This document shows positions 8,822 to 18,028 of a stretch of 64,000 bases of DNA, piece by piece (position 1 is the first letter of the stretch; every line of letters begins with the position of its first letter). The notes beneath the pieces are model-generated. The model was not told the origin of the DNA, searched no databases, and worked only from the letters and a program-made list of their open reading frames with translations. This stretch comes from Gammaproteobacteria bacterium (GTDB lineage Bacteria > Pseudomonadota > Gammaproteobacteria > Pseudomonadales > Halieaceae), in assembly GCA_030426545.1 (NCBI GenBank), contig JAUHYL010000002.1, forward strand, positions 1-64,000, given 5' to 3'. The translations under genes and the position numbers were made by a program.

Positions 8822-9643
8822 CTAGCCCATTTCCTGCGCCATTTCTGCGGCGCGATTGGCCGCGGCGTTCATTGCGCGCTGCACCACATCGCGCAGCCCG
8901 TCCGTTTCAAAACTGGCAACCGCCTCCTGCGTTGTGCCGCCGGGGCTGGTTACCCGCCGGCGCAGCTCAACCAGATCGACATCGGATTCGCGCGCCATGC
9001 GCGCGGCGCCCAGTGCAGTTTGCTGCGCCAGGGCAGTAGCGGTGTCACGATCCAGCCCCAGTTCACAACCGGCATCGATCATTGCCTCGAGAAACAGGAA
9101 GAAGTAGGCAGGCCCGCTGCCCGACAGGGCAGTGACGGCATCCAGTTCCTCTTCCCTGTCCACCCAGCATGTCAGCCCTACTGCATCGAGAATCATCTCG
9201 GCATAGTTGCGCTGCTGGTCGCTGGTTTGGTCATTGGCGTACAGTCCACTCGCACCGCAGCGCAGCAGCGCGGGTGTATTCGGCATGCAGCGCACGATGG
9301 CGGTATCCGCGCCCAGCCGTTGCTGCATGCTGGCAATGGTCACGCCGGCGGCAATCGAGATAACCACGGCGCCGGCATCGCGAACTGCGGTGGCGATGCT
9401 GTCGGCGGCCTCAGCCATCACCTGGGGCTTAACGGCCATGATCACGACACCTGCTCCGCTTACGGCGGCTGCGTTGTCACTACCGGTGGCGATATTGCCC
9501 AGCGCGCGCAGGCGCTCCAGACTTTCCGGAAACGGATCTGCTGCGCGAATGGCGCTCTCTGGATGGCCACTGTCCAGCAGCCCGCCGATGATGCTGCTGG
9601 CCATATTGCCAGCGCCGATAAAAGCGATGTCAGGTGCGTTCAA
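8822..9643 (-). CDS. proC: Pyrroline-5-carboxylate reductase ProC
   Basis: NAD(P)H-dependent last step of proline synthesis. Seen: the N-terminal Rossmann motif FIGAGNMA, MAVKPQVM, MPNTPAL and the family signature TALSGSGPAYFFLF with GVTxxxR-type C-terminus (LRRRVTSPGGTTQEA). No ATG begins the domain. The TTG at 9643 gives a start in register with other ProC proteins (273 residues), while a TTG at 9673 would add ten non-conserved residues; neither has a strong ribosome binding site. Function is certain, start is not. Confidence 0.93.
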   Translation of the reverse strand: MNAPDIAFIGAGNMASSIIGGLLDSGHPESAIRAADPFPESLERLRALGNIATGSDNAAAVSGAGVVIMAVKPQVMAEAADSIATAVRDAGAVVISIAAGVTIASMQQRLGADTAIVRCMPNTPALLRCGASGLYANDQTSDQQRNYAEMILDAVGLTCWVDREEELDAVTALSGSGPAYFFLFLEAMIDAGCELGLDRDTATALAQQTALGAARMARESDVDLVELRRRVTSPGGTTQEAVASFETDGLRDVVQRAMNAAANRAAEMAQEMG

Positions 9644-9725
9644 CGGGAGCCCCGCGGGGCCCGGTTTATACAAGCCGGGCGGTATAAAAATGGGCGATCA
9701 GTATACACGCCGCCCGTCGCCAAAA

Positions 9726-10418
9726 TCACCTGCTGCGAGGTCCGAAAATGGCCGTGCCTACACGCACGATGGTGGCTCCTTCGGCGATGGCGGCATCCAG
9801 ATCCGCAGACATACCCATGGACAGCGTATCCATACCGGGGTTTTCGAGCTGCAAACTGTGCAATGCCTCGCGCATGCGGCCGAAAGTCGCGCGCTGCTGC
9901 GCTTCGTTGTCGGTGGGTGCGGGTATGCACATCAGCCCGCGCAGGCGCAGGCGGGGCAGTTGGCCTATGGCGTTGCTCAGCGCGACCAACTCGTCAATGG
10001 AAACGCCCGCTTTGCTCTGCTCTCCCGATACGTTCACCTGCAGACAGATATTCAGCGGCTCGCACTGTTCCGGCCGCTGATCGTTCAGGCGCCGCGCGAT
10101 CTTTTCCCGGTCGACACTGTGCACCCAATCGAATTGTTCGGCGATTGCCCGGGTCTTGTTCGACTGTATAGGGCCGATGAAATGCCAGCAAAGCGGCAGG
10201 TCCGAGAGTGCCGCAATTTTGTCCTGGGCTTCCTGCAGGTAATTCTCGCCAAAATCGCTCAGGCCACAGCGATGGGCAGCGCGTATTTCCTCGGCCGAAC
10301 GGGTTTTGCTGACCGCAAGTACAAGTATGTCACTATTGCCAAACTGGCTTTTTTGTGAACTGCGCCGTACCCTTTCAAGTAGCTTTGAGATATTGTCGAA
10401 AAGCTGTCGCTCGTCCAT
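9726..10418 (-). CDS. yggS: Pyridoxal phosphate homeostasis protein YggS (PLPBP family)
   Basis: Single-domain PLP-binding protein of 230 residues with a TIM-barrel fold, involved in vitamin B6 homeostasis rather than catalysis. Seen: AVSKTRS with the PLP lysine K38, FGENYLQEAQDK, WHFIGPIQSNK and the C-terminal SMGMSADLDAAIAEGATIVRVG phosphate-binding signature. It is the first gene of the yggS-proC-yggT group, and pilT is divergently transcribed from the other side of the intergenic region, a common Pseudomonas-like arrangement. Confidence 0.95.
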   Translation of the reverse strand: MDERQLFDNISKLLERVRRSSQKSQFGNSDILVLAVSKTRSAEEIRAAHRCGLSDFGENYLQEAQDKIAALSDLPLCWHFIGPIQSNKTRAIAEQFDWVHSVDREKIARRLNDQRPEQCEPLNICLQVNVSGEQSKAGVSIDELVALSNAIGQLPRLRLRGLMCIPAPTDNEAQQRATFGRMREALHSLQLENPGMDTLSMGMSADLDAAIAEGATIVRVGTAIFGPRSR

Positions 10419-10591
10419 GGCGGAATGGTAGCCGATTCGAGTGGCGAGGTGAGAATAAAAAGGACGAGATTACAATAATCGGTGGCCAGGAGCCGCCGTA
10501 AACAGCTTTCCAGCCGGGGTGGCTCGAAATGCAGGGTGCATCGGTATGTACACTGCGTTGTCGTGCATCGCTGGGAGGGGAAGGGGGAACT

Positions 10592-11626
10592 ATGGATATT
10601 ACGGAGCTGCTGGCCTTCAGTGCCAAGCAGGGCGCTTCTGACTTGCACCTGTCTGCGGGACTGCCGCCGATGATTCGCGTGGATGGCGACATACGTCGCA
10701 TTAACCTGCCGCCCATGGAGCACAAGCAGGTACACGACCTCATTTACGACATCATGAACGATAAACAACGCAAGGACTTTGAAGAGTTCCTTGAAACCGA
10801 TTTTTCGTTTGAGGTTCCCGGTGTCGCACGTTTCCGTGTCAACGCGTTCAACCAGAATCGCGGCGCTGGCGCCGTTTTTCGTACCATTCCTTCAAAAGTT
10901 CTGACCATGGAAGACCTCGGTCTGGGACAGGTATTTCGCGATATTGCGATGATGCCGCGCGGGCTGGTGTTGGTAACCGGCCCCACGGGTTCAGGTAAGT
11001 CGACCACGCTTGCAGCAATGATGGATTTCATCAATGACAACAAGTACGAGCACGTGCTGACCATTGAGGATCCCATCGAATTTGTGCATGAAAGTAAAAA
11101 GTGTCTGGTCAACCAGCGTGAGGTTCATCGCGACACACTGGGTTTTACCGAAGCACTGCGATCGGCGCTGCGTGAAGACCCGGACATCATTCTGGTCGGC
11201 GAAATGCGCGATCTGGAAACCATCCGCCTGGCACTGACGGCCGCGGAAACCGGCCACCTGGTATTTGGCACCCTGCACACCACCTCGGCAGCGAAAACAA
11301 TCGACCGCGTAATTGACGTATTCCCCGCGGCGGAGAAATCCATGGTGCGCTCCATGCTGTCTGAATCATTGCAGGCGGTGATTTCACAGACACTGCTCAA
11401 GCGCGCCACCGGCGGTCGTGTAGCCGCGCACGAAATCATGCGGGGAACGCCCGCCATCAGAAACCTGATTCGCGAAGACAAGGTCGCCCAGATGTACTCC
11501 GCGATACAGACCGGAAGTGCAGCAGGTATGCAAACGCTGGATCAGTGCCTGGAAGATATGGTGGACAAGCGTGTCATCACGCGGGAAGTTGCCCGTGAAC
11601 GAGCGCGCATGCCGGAAAATTTTTAA
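10592..11626 (+). CDS. pilT: Type IV pilus retraction ATPase PilT
   Basis: Hexameric cytoplasmic ATPase that depolymerises type IV pili, driving twitching motility and DNA uptake. It has 344 residues. Seen: N-terminal ASDLHLSAGLPPMIRVDG, Walker A GPTGSGKST (130-138), Asp box and Walker B (DPDIILVGEMRD), and the C-terminal AIRNLIREDK motif needed for retraction. The ATG at 10592 follows a strong GGAGGGGAAGGGGG ribosome binding site; the upstream extension of the frame is not conserved. Confidence 0.97.
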   Translation: MDITELLAFSAKQGASDLHLSAGLPPMIRVDGDIRRINLPPMEHKQVHDLIYDIMNDKQRKDFEEFLETDFSFEVPGVARFRVNAFNQNRGAGAVFRTIPSKVLTMEDLGLGQVFRDIAMMPRGLVLVTGPTGSGKSTTLAAMMDFINDNKYEHVLTIEDPIEFVHESKKCLVNQREVHRDTLGFTEALRSALREDPDIILVGEMRDLETIRLALTAAETGHLVFGTLHTTSAAKTIDRVIDVFPAAEKSMVRSMLSESLQAVISQTLLKRATGGRVAAHEIMRGTPAIRNLIREDKVAQMYSAIQTGSAAGMQTLDQCLEDMVDKRVITREVARERARMPENF

Positions 11627-11673
11627 AGCACGCGTAGAGACAGCAGTAGGCCAGAACTAAAGAGGTTTGCCAG

Positions 11674-12813
11674 ATGAATATTGAGGCATTGTTGGAACGA
11701 ATGGTAGAAGAGGGCGCTTCCGACGGTTTTATCGCCGCGGATGCACCGCCCAGCATCAAGGTGGATGGAGAAGTCTTTCCGATCAGTGATCAGCCGCTTA
11801 CCCAGGAAGAGGCGGAGGCTCTGGTTCTGTCGACAATGATCGACAAACACCAGCGTTACTATCTGGAGTTCAACGAGTGTAACTACGCGCTGAACACAGG
11901 CAGGTTGGGCCGTTTTCGCGCCAGCGCTTTCGTGCAGCGCGGCAAGTGCGGCCTGGTGGTGCGCCGTATCAACGATACGATCCCGACTATCGAGGGGCTG
12001 GGCCTGCCACCCATCATTAAAGATCTGGCAATGACCAAGCGTGGCCTGGTGGTCTTTGTCGGTGCAACCGGCACCGGTAAATCGACCTCATTGGCGGCGA
12101 TGGTTGGCTATCGCAACCACAATAGCCGCGGCCACATTATCAGCATCGAAGATCCGATCGAATACATTCACGAACACGCCGGCTGCATCATTACCCAGCG
12201 CGAAGTGGGCATGGATACGGATTCTTTTGATGTCGCGTTGAAGAACACGTTGCGTCAGGCCCCCGATGTCATCCTGATTGGTGAAGTGCGTTCCGCGGAA
12301 ACCATGCAGCAGGCCCTGACCTTTGCTGAAACCGGTCACCTGTGCCTCTGTACGCTGCACGCCAACAACGCGAACCAGGCGCTTGATCGCATACAGAGTT
12401 TTTTCCCGGCGGAACTGCACAGTCAGGTGTGGATGGATTTGTCGCTGAACCTGAGATCCATGGTGGCCCAGCAATTGTTGCCGCACAAGGATGGCGAAGG
12501 GCGCGTGCCGGTGGTGGAAGTGCTATTGAATACACCCCTGGTGGCCGACTACATCCGCAAGGGTGAAGTGCATCTGATCAAGGATTTGATGGCGAAATCC
12601 ACCGAGCTTGGCATGCAGACTCTCGACCAGTCGCTGGTGAAAGCCTACAAGGAAGGCCTCATCACCAAGGAAGACGCCGTTCGCTACGCCGATTCCGGTA
12701 ACGACGTGCGGCTGCAGATCAAGATGCATGAACGTGGTCAGGGAGGCGTGGATAGTTCCCTGGGCCTGGCTATGGACGACGAGGAAGATCAGGGCCAGTT
12801 TATCGGCCGTTAG
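11674..12813 (+). CDS. pilU: PilT-dependent type IV pilus retraction ATPase PilU
   Basis: Paralogue of PilT that assists retraction under load, depending on PilT. It has 379 residues. Seen: Walker A GATGTGKST (130-138), Walker B APDVILIGEVRS, the His box TLHANN and a C-terminal extension rich in Asp and Glu (AMDDEEDQGQF) absent from PilT. It lies 47 bases after pilT and is presumably co-transcribed. Weak repeats of GGCCGTTAGC cover and follow its stop codon. Confidence 0.96.
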   Translation: MNIEALLERMVEEGASDGFIAADAPPSIKVDGEVFPISDQPLTQEEAEALVLSTMIDKHQRYYLEFNECNYALNTGRLGRFRASAFVQRGKCGLVVRRINDTIPTIEGLGLPPIIKDLAMTKRGLVVFVGATGTGKSTSLAAMVGYRNHNSRGHIISIEDPIEYIHEHAGCIITQREVGMDTDSFDVALKNTLRQAPDVILIGEVRSAETMQQALTFAETGHLCLCTLHANNANQALDRIQSFFPAELHSQVWMDLSLNLRSMVAQQLLPHKDGEGRVPVVEVLLNTPLVADYIRKGEVHLIKDLMAKSTELGMQTLDQSLVKAYKEGLITKEDAVRYADSGNDVRLQIKMHERGQGGVDSSLGLAMDDEEDQGQFIGR

Positions 12814-12896
12814 CATGACGGGCCGTTAGCGGCAAACGGGGCTGCGCGAAACACGTTTTCCCCTGTTCCCGGGTTGTCCGCTATCAGTGGACGCTT

Positions 12897-13328
12897 TCAG
12901 CCGGCTGAGTGCTCATTCAGCCAGGTGCGAAGGATAAGCTCCGCTGCATCACTGTCTACCGGGCGTTTCTTGTAATCTCCGCTATGGCCACGCTCACGCT
13001 GCGTCAGCTTTGCCTCAAAGCTGGTAAGCCGTTCGTCGACCATCACGACTTCCCTGCCAAAGCGCCCGTGCAACCTGCGTGCGAAGCGACGTGCGCGCTG
13101 TGCCAGCGGACTTTCACTGTCGTCCATGTTCAGCGGGTCGCCCACCAGTAGCAGTTCCGGCTGCCACTCATCGATGAGTGTCTGCACTTCATCCCAGTCG
13201 GGCACGCCGTCCCGGGCAGTCAGGATGGACAGCGGCTGTGTGGTGCCAAAAGGCACGTTGGCGCTGGCAACACCGATCTGACGCAGGCCGAAATCAAAGG
13301 CCATAACGCGAGTGACGGTAATGGTCAT
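12897..13328 (-). CDS. ruvX: RNase H-fold Holliday junction resolvase-like protein RuvX/YqgF
   Basis: Putative nuclease of 143 residues with RNase H fold, linked to pre-16S rRNA 5'-end processing. Seen: the acidic start of the fold AFDFGLRQIGVA, LLVGDPLNMD, VDERLTSFEA and the closing DSDAAELIL. The neighbour is yqgE, as in most Gammaproteobacteria. The start ATG at 13328 lies a few residues before the first conserved strand. Confidence 0.94.
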   Translation of the reverse strand: MTITVTRVMAFDFGLRQIGVASANVPFGTTQPLSILTARDGVPDWDEVQTLIDEWQPELLLVGDPLNMDDSESPLAQRARRFARRLHGRFGREVVMVDERLTSFEAKLTQRERGHSGDYKKRPVDSDAAELILRTWLNEHSAG

Positions 13329-13378
13329 AGAGGGTTTCTGATTGGGAACGGTGGCAGCGGGCCGTCTGCGCGCGCCAG

Positions 13379-13969
13379 CTAGGCGTGGCCAGCCTGGCCG
13401 GAAATCAAATTCATATCGATGCCCAGCATTGCGGCGGCAGCGCCCAGCCGCTGGTCGGCCGGCGTAGAGAAAATGATACTGCTGTCGCTGGGAAGGGTGA
13501 GCCAGCTATTGTCGGCCAGCTCCTGTTCAAGTTGGCCGGGCGCCCAGCCGGCGTAGCCCAGTGCGATAAGGTGATCCTCCGGCCCATCGCCGGCGGCGAT
13601 TGCACGCAGGATATCGCGCGAGGTCGTGAGCGTAATTTCCGGCGTAATTTTCAAACTGGCTTCCCAGTCGCGAAGCGAATGACGGTGCAGTACAAAACCG
13701 TGATCCATTTGTACCGGCCCGCCAGCCATTACCGGTTCGTCATCGAAGTTCCGCTTAACGTTGATTTGCAGGTGCTCGAAAATTTCCTGCACTGTCAGAT
13801 CCAGTGTCTGGTTGATAATGATGCCCATGGCACCGCTTTCGCCGTGCTCGCAAATATAAGTGATGCTGTGCGAAAAAATCCCCGCAGTCAGACCGGGCAT
13901 CGCTAATAGAAAGTGATCGCGCAGGCAGTCGCTGCTGCGGGCTGTACTGACGGAATGTGCTCCGGACAT
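13379..13969 (-). CDS. yqgE: UPF0301 / AlgH family protein YqgE
   Basis: Cytoplasmic protein of about 196 residues of the YqgE/AlgH family; the molecular function is unknown. Seen: LRDHFLLAMPGL near the N-terminus, GAMGIIINQ, VMAGGPVQMDHGFVLH and ALGYAGWAPGQLEQEL, all family hallmarks. The ATG at 13969 is preferred. A TTG 30 bases further upstream would give an extra MQFSRGQPRF that is not part of the family and has no ribosome binding site. Confidence 0.92.
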   Translation of the reverse strand: MSGAHSVSTARSSDCLRDHFLLAMPGLTAGIFSHSITYICEHGESGAMGIIINQTLDLTVQEIFEHLQINVKRNFDDEPVMAGGPVQMDHGFVLHRHSLRDWEASLKITPEITLTTSRDILRAIAAGDGPEDHLIALGYAGWAPGQLEQELADNSWLTLPSDSSIIFSTPADQRLGAAAAMLGIDMNLISGQAGHA

Positions 13970-14009
13970 AAAGCGCGGTTGCCCCCTGGAGAATTGCAAA
14001 AAGGCTTTT

Positions 14010-14882
14010 CTACGACGGTTGACTGGAGCTTAGCTGGTTTTCGCGGAATTGCCATGTGCGAATTATTTCCAGCTTGTCCGTCGTTGCTTTCAGCTCGGGA
14101 GGGAAAGGCGAGTAGGGTGCGGCCATGCGCACGATTTTGATGGCGGCCTCGTCCAGTACAGCGTAGCCGGAGGACGACAACACCTTGATATCTTCCAGCG
14201 AACCGTCGGAGCGAATGACGACCATCAGGCGGAGGTCGCCATAAATGCCGTAGCGCACGGATGCCTCGGGATAAAATTTATTCCCCACAGCCTCCAGGCG
14301 ACGACGCCAGTCGAGTAAATAGGCTGCGTCGGCGGACTGTCGCGCCGATGCTGCGGTCAACCTGCGTACCCTGGGCCGCGTGGAGTGCGCGCGGGTCTGC
14401 TCGGCCAGCTCTGCCTGCAGGCTGGCCAATTCACGATTGAGGCGATCCACCTCCGGGCTGATGCCATCGAGATCGACTTTGCGCTTGTCCTTTTCTGCCA
14501 TGTCCGTATTGACGGCACGTCGGCTGATCGCAGCGGTGGTCAGTGCGTCCTGGTAGTTGGCATCGCGGTCATCGTTGTTACGGCGCGGCAGCCGCTGCTC
14601 CATGAGAGCCGCAAGTGGCAGGTTGTCCGTGCTGGTGATTGCGGTGAAGTCATCCATCTCGCCGGAGCCAAGCTGGTTGGTGGCTGCCAGATTTTGCGCA
14701 TCGTCAGGTGCTTTGTCTGCCGGGGAATTGGCCAGTGTGACCTCTATCTGCGGCGTTTTGTATTCGCCCGAGGTCAGTTCGAAGGAAATGCCGAAAATCA
14801 GGCCGACATGTACCGCCAGCGCCAGTGCGAGCGCGGTACGAAAGTGTCCTTGCTGTGTGTGCCCCGAGCCCAGGTAAACCAT
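14010..14882 (-). CDS. TonB family protein beside gshB (TonB3-like)
   Basis: Energy-transducer-like protein of 290 residues: one N-terminal membrane anchor (about 16-35, ALALALAVHVGLIFGISF), a long hydrophilic linker with a coiled-coil-like part (VDRLNRELASLQAELAEQ), and a C-terminal TonB domain (KFYPEASVRYGIYGDLRLMVVIRSDG, VLDEAAIKIVRMAAPYSPFPPELK, TWQFRE). It lacks the Pro-Lys/Pro-Glu-rich spacer of classical TonB. In Pseudomonas the gene in the same place (next to gshB) is tonB3, reported as needed for twitching motility; pilT and pilU lie just 2 kb away here. Function by analogy only. Confidence 0.85.
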   Translation of the reverse strand: MVYLGSGHTQQGHFRTALALALAVHVGLIFGISFELTSGEYKTPQIEVTLANSPADKAPDDAQNLAATNQLGSGEMDDFTAITSTDNLPLAALMEQRLPRRNNDDRDANYQDALTTAAISRRAVNTDMAEKDKRKVDLDGISPEVDRLNRELASLQAELAEQTRAHSTRPRVRRLTAASARQSADAAYLLDWRRRLEAVGNKFYPEASVRYGIYGDLRLMVVIRSDGSLEDIKVLSSSGYAVLDEAAIKIVRMAAPYSPFPPELKATTDKLEIIRTWQFRENQLSSSQPS

Positions 14883-14893
14883 CTGGATGACTG

Positions 14894-15847
14894 TTATTTA
14901 TGCGCCAGTTTCTCGGCTATACAGTCCATGAGATCGCCAGCGATGTCCAGATTAAAACCTGCGTCAATTTCACGAATGCAGGTGGGGCTGGTGACATTGA
15001 TCTCAGTGAGATAGTCACCGATTACATCCAGTCCGGCGAAGATCAAGCCTTTTTCGCGCAACACGGGTCCTACCTGGTCGGCGATCCACTGGTCGCGGTC
15101 GGTCAGGGGCTGCGGTACACCGGTGCCGCCCGCGGCGAGATTGCCACGGGATTCTCCGGCCAGCGGCACTCGCGCCAGACAATAGGGAACAGCCTCACCA
15201 TCGATTAACAGGATGCGCTTGTCCCCGTTCTTGATCTCGGGCAGATATTGCTGCGCCATGATGGAGTGGCGGCCATACCCGGTGAGTGTTTCCAGGATGA
15301 CCGTCACGTTGGGGTCGTCGGCTCGTGCGCGAAAGATGGCACTTCCACCCATGCCGTCCAGCGGTTTGAAGATCACGTCACCATAATCCGCGTGAAAGCC
15401 TTTCAAACGCTGCATGTCCGAACTTACCAGCACCGGCGGGCAGCACTCGGGAAACTCCGTGGCGAACACTTTTTCGTTGCAGTCCCTCAGGCTCTGGCAG
15501 CGGTTGACAACCAGACTGCCGGCGCGCTCCGCCGCTTCGAGAATATAGGTGCTGTAGATGTACTCGTTGTCGAAAGGGGGATCCTTGCGCATCAGGATAA
15601 CGTCAAGGTCGGCCAGAGGCGCGTCGCTCGCCTCGCCGAGTTGGAACCACTTCTGTGGATCCTGAAAAACCTCCAATGGCGCCATACTGGCACGCGCTAC
15701 GCCCTGCTCCAGGTAAAGGTCGCCCTGTTCCATGTAGTACAGGCGCCATCCGCGGGCCGCAGCCGCCCACAGCATGGCCATCGTGGTGTCTTTCTTGTAG
15801 CTGATGTCGGCGATGGGGTCCATCACGACACCGATGTTCACAGTCAT
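14894..15847 (-). CDS. gshB: Glutathione synthetase GshB
   Basis: ATP-grasp enzyme joining gamma-glutamylcysteine and glycine. It has 317 residues, the normal length. Seen: N-terminal VNIGVVMDPI, the ATP-grasp segment DVIFKPLDGMGGSAIFRA, and YLTEINVTSPTCIREID carrying metal and ATP ligands near the C-terminus. The start ATG at 15847 has GAGAGA upstream. It is followed after 11 bases by the TonB-like gene, as in Pseudomonas. Confidence 0.96.
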   Translation of the reverse strand: MTVNIGVVMDPIADISYKKDTTMAMLWAAAARGWRLYYMEQGDLYLEQGVARASMAPLEVFQDPQKWFQLGEASDAPLADLDVILMRKDPPFDNEYIYSTYILEAAERAGSLVVNRCQSLRDCNEKVFATEFPECCPPVLVSSDMQRLKGFHADYGDVIFKPLDGMGGSAIFRARADDPNVTVILETLTGYGRHSIMAQQYLPEIKNGDKRILLIDGEAVPYCLARVPLAGESRGNLAAGGTGVPQPLTDRDQWIADQVGPVLREKGLIFAGLDVIGDYLTEINVTSPTCIREIDAGFNLDIAGDLMDCIAEKLAHK

Positions 15848-16009
15848 GGCTGTCTCTCAGCGTGTCGAGGGCCTGCTAACTTACGCAAAGGCCCACAGGG
15901 GCGCAAGTGACACGCTCCCCGCGGGCTTGCTGCAGGCCCGGTCAAATCGCGTAGAATAGGCGCCCGTTTCAATGCAGCGGCTATTCAGTACTTCGGGGAG
16001 CAGATTGTT

Positions 16010-17254
16010 ATGACAGGACTCTATCTTTTTCTGGCCATTCTGAGTGCGCTGGGAACCTGGACGGCCATTGTCCAGGCGCGCCGGCTTTACTGGGGGATGC
16101 CGCTGTACTTCCTGTCGGCGTGGCTTACCGGTGAGTTGGCCCTTATTCATGTGCTGTGGCAGGTTGCTCTCACGGGATTCCTGGCGCTGCTGGGGCTGCT
16201 GTCTGAACCGATGGCGCAGCTCGCACTGGGCCTGTTCGCACTGTCCTGGCTGGGACTGGTGTATTTGCACTGCCAGGCGCTGGACACGCCGGTGACGTTT
16301 CGCAGGGCGCTGAGGACTGCGCTGGGCGAGGATTACCGCCTGCAGATTCCCCGCGAGCGACAGGCGGTATTGCGTGACCATATTGAAAGTGGTGAATGGA
16401 TGCGCCCGTTCCACTTTGAGCGCCCCGGGGTCAAAGTGCACACGCACCTGCCCTATGCCGAAGCAGGCAAGCGCAACCTGCTGGATATATACGAACCGGC
16501 GCTGCCGCGCGAGGGCGGTTGTCCCGTATTGCTTCAGGTGCACGGCGGCGCCTGGATGATTGGTGAAAAAGAGCAGCAGGCCAAGCCACTGATGTATCAC
16601 CTGGCCCAACGGGGATGGGTGTGCGTTGCGATCAACTATCGGCTCAGTCCGCGGGAAACCTTTCCCGGCCACATCATCGATGTGAAGAAAGCGATTGCCT
16701 GGATTAAAGAGCACATTGCCGAATACGGCGGCAATCCGGACTATATTGCCATCACCGGTGGTTCCGCCGGCGGCCACCTCAGTTCGCTGGCGGCGCTGAC
16801 GCCCAATTTCGCGCCGTTTCAACCCGGTTTTGAGGATGCAGATACCACCGTGCAGGCGGCAGTGCCCTTCTACGGTGTGTATGACTTCCAGGATGGAGAC
16901 GCGGTGCGGCAAGACATGCCGATGGAGGACTTTCTCGCTGACCGCGTGTTGAAGTGCCGTCCGGAACAGGATCCCGAGCTATGGCACAACGCATCGCCGA
17001 TTAACCACGTGCACGAGAATGCGCCGCCGATGCTGGTTATCCAGGGCACGCACGATTCCCTGGTGTGGGTGGAGGAGGCCAGGGCGTTTGTCAGTGTGCT
17101 GCGCGAAAAATCCAGTCAGGCAGTCGCCTACGCGGAGTTGCCGGGTGCGCAACATGCCTTCGAGATCTTTCACTCGCCGCGCACGGACCATACCGTCAAT
17201 GCGGTCACCGACTTCCTGGAGTGGTGCCACGCGCAATGGCTTGCGCAAAAGTAG
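16010..17254 (+). CDS. Membrane-anchored alpha/beta hydrolase (hormone-sensitive-lipase-type esterase)
   Basis: Serine hydrolase of 414 residues. The first 90 residues are three hydrophobic segments (about 1-20, 30-63 and 70-90), unusual for this family, which is mostly soluble. The catalytic domain has the HGGAW oxyanion motif (178-182), nucleophile elbow GGSAGG with Ser252, and probable Asp and His in VIQGTHDSLVW and PGAQHAFEIF. The substrate is unknown; a short- to medium-chain ester or lipid is likely. The gene stop abuts the convergent TauE/SafE gene. A TAGAAT box lies about 50 bases upstream of the start (15952-15957). Confidence 0.85.
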   Translation: MTGLYLFLAILSALGTWTAIVQARRLYWGMPLYFLSAWLTGELALIHVLWQVALTGFLALLGLLSEPMAQLALGLFALSWLGLVYLHCQALDTPVTFRRALRTALGEDYRLQIPRERQAVLRDHIESGEWMRPFHFERPGVKVHTHLPYAEAGKRNLLDIYEPALPREGGCPVLLQVHGGAWMIGEKEQQAKPLMYHLAQRGWVCVAINYRLSPRETFPGHIIDVKKAIAWIKEHIAEYGGNPDYIAITGGSAGGHLSSLAALTPNFAPFQPGFEDADTTVQAAVPFYGVYDFQDGDAVRQDMPMEDFLADRVLKCRPEQDPELWHNASPINHVHENAPPMLVIQGTHDSLVWVEEARAFVSVLREKSSQAVAYAELPGAQHAFEIFHSPRTDHTVNAVTDFLEWCHAQWLAQK

Positions 17255-18028
17255 TCATTGCAGCAGCGCCTCTGCGCTGGTGACAATTCCGATGACCAAC
17301 AGGGCGGCGATGGCAACCCGTCGGTAAAGCGCGCCGCCGTAGCGTTTGAACAGCACCAGCCCGGCCCGGTCGCCGATCAGCATCACCGGGAAGGCCGTGA
17401 GAAACAACCAGAGGGAATGCCATCCCACCAGGTCCGCCGCGCTGTACGCGGTGAGTGCGACCAGCGCGGACACGGTAAAAAACCCCAGCAGCAGTGCGCG
17501 AGCGCGCGCAGGCTCTGCCTGCGTAGCCAGGGCGTAGACAATGACAGGTGGCCCGGGAATGGCGAAGATGCCATTCAGCAGGCCGGACAACACGCATACC
17601 GCGCCCGCCGTCGCGGCATTCCCCGGGGCTGGCCTGGGGCGGTATAGACTCAGGGCAAGACAGGCGCAGATAACGGCCAATCCAATCCCCAGCCGGAAGT
17701 GCTCCGGCGTAAGCTGCAACAGCAGTGATGCGCCTGCAAACGTGCCGAGTACGGCCCCAATGGACATCGGTACCGCGCAGCGAAGAGGAACCTGGTGCGC
17801 ATAGACAGGGGCTGTCACCAGCCCGATGCCGAGCGCAAGTGAGGCGCTGAGCACCACGGCCTGCGTGGGTGGCATAATCAGCGCAAATATCGGCATGGCG
17901 GCCAGGGCAAAGCCGAAGCCGGTAAACGCTCGCAGCAGGGCGGCGATGAGAATCACCGTCCAGATCAGGAGCAGTTTGCCAGGACCCAGCGCGGCGAGAA
18001 ATTCCACCTCTTCAGAACGCCATGTCAC
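17255..18028 (-). CDS. Sulfite exporter TauE/SafE family protein
   Basis: Polytopic inner-membrane protein of 257 residues with about eight hydrophobic segments arranged as two repeats. The conserved FTGFGFALAAMPIFALIMPPTQAV and the second-half GLLNGIFAIPGPPVIVYAL are TauE/SafE signatures. Members export sulfite, sulfonates or other organic anions; the substrate cannot be told. The start is uncertain: GTG at 18028 overlaps rsmE by 17 bases, and another GTG at 18007 is possible. It is likely co-transcribed with rsmE. Confidence 0.87.
   Translation of the reverse strand: MTWRSEEVEFLAALGPGKLLLIWTVILIAALLRAFTGFGFALAAMPIFALIMPPTQAVVLSASLALGIGLVTAPVYAHQVPLRCAVPMSIGAVLGTFAGASLLLQLTPEHFRLGIGLAVICACLALSLYRPRPAPGNAATAGAVCVLSGLLNGIFAIPGPPVIVYALATQAEPARARALLLGFFTVSALVALTAYSAADLVGWHSLWLFLTAFPVMLIGDRAGLVLFKRYGGALYRRVAIAALLVIGIVTSAEALLQ

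Noticed and set aside
8690-10171. 493-codon open frame on the plus strand over proC and yggS
   Set aside because: It runs opposite two well-supported genes, and its composition is random-like.
12805-12830. Two copies of GGCCGTTAGC around the pilU stop codon
   Set aside because: Only ten bases repeated twice at 16-base spacing; too short to separate from chance, and no function suggested.
15881-16912. 343-codon open frame on the minus strand opposite the esterase gene
   Set aside because: The plus-strand gene has a full catalytic triad and membrane domain; the antisense frame has no family features.
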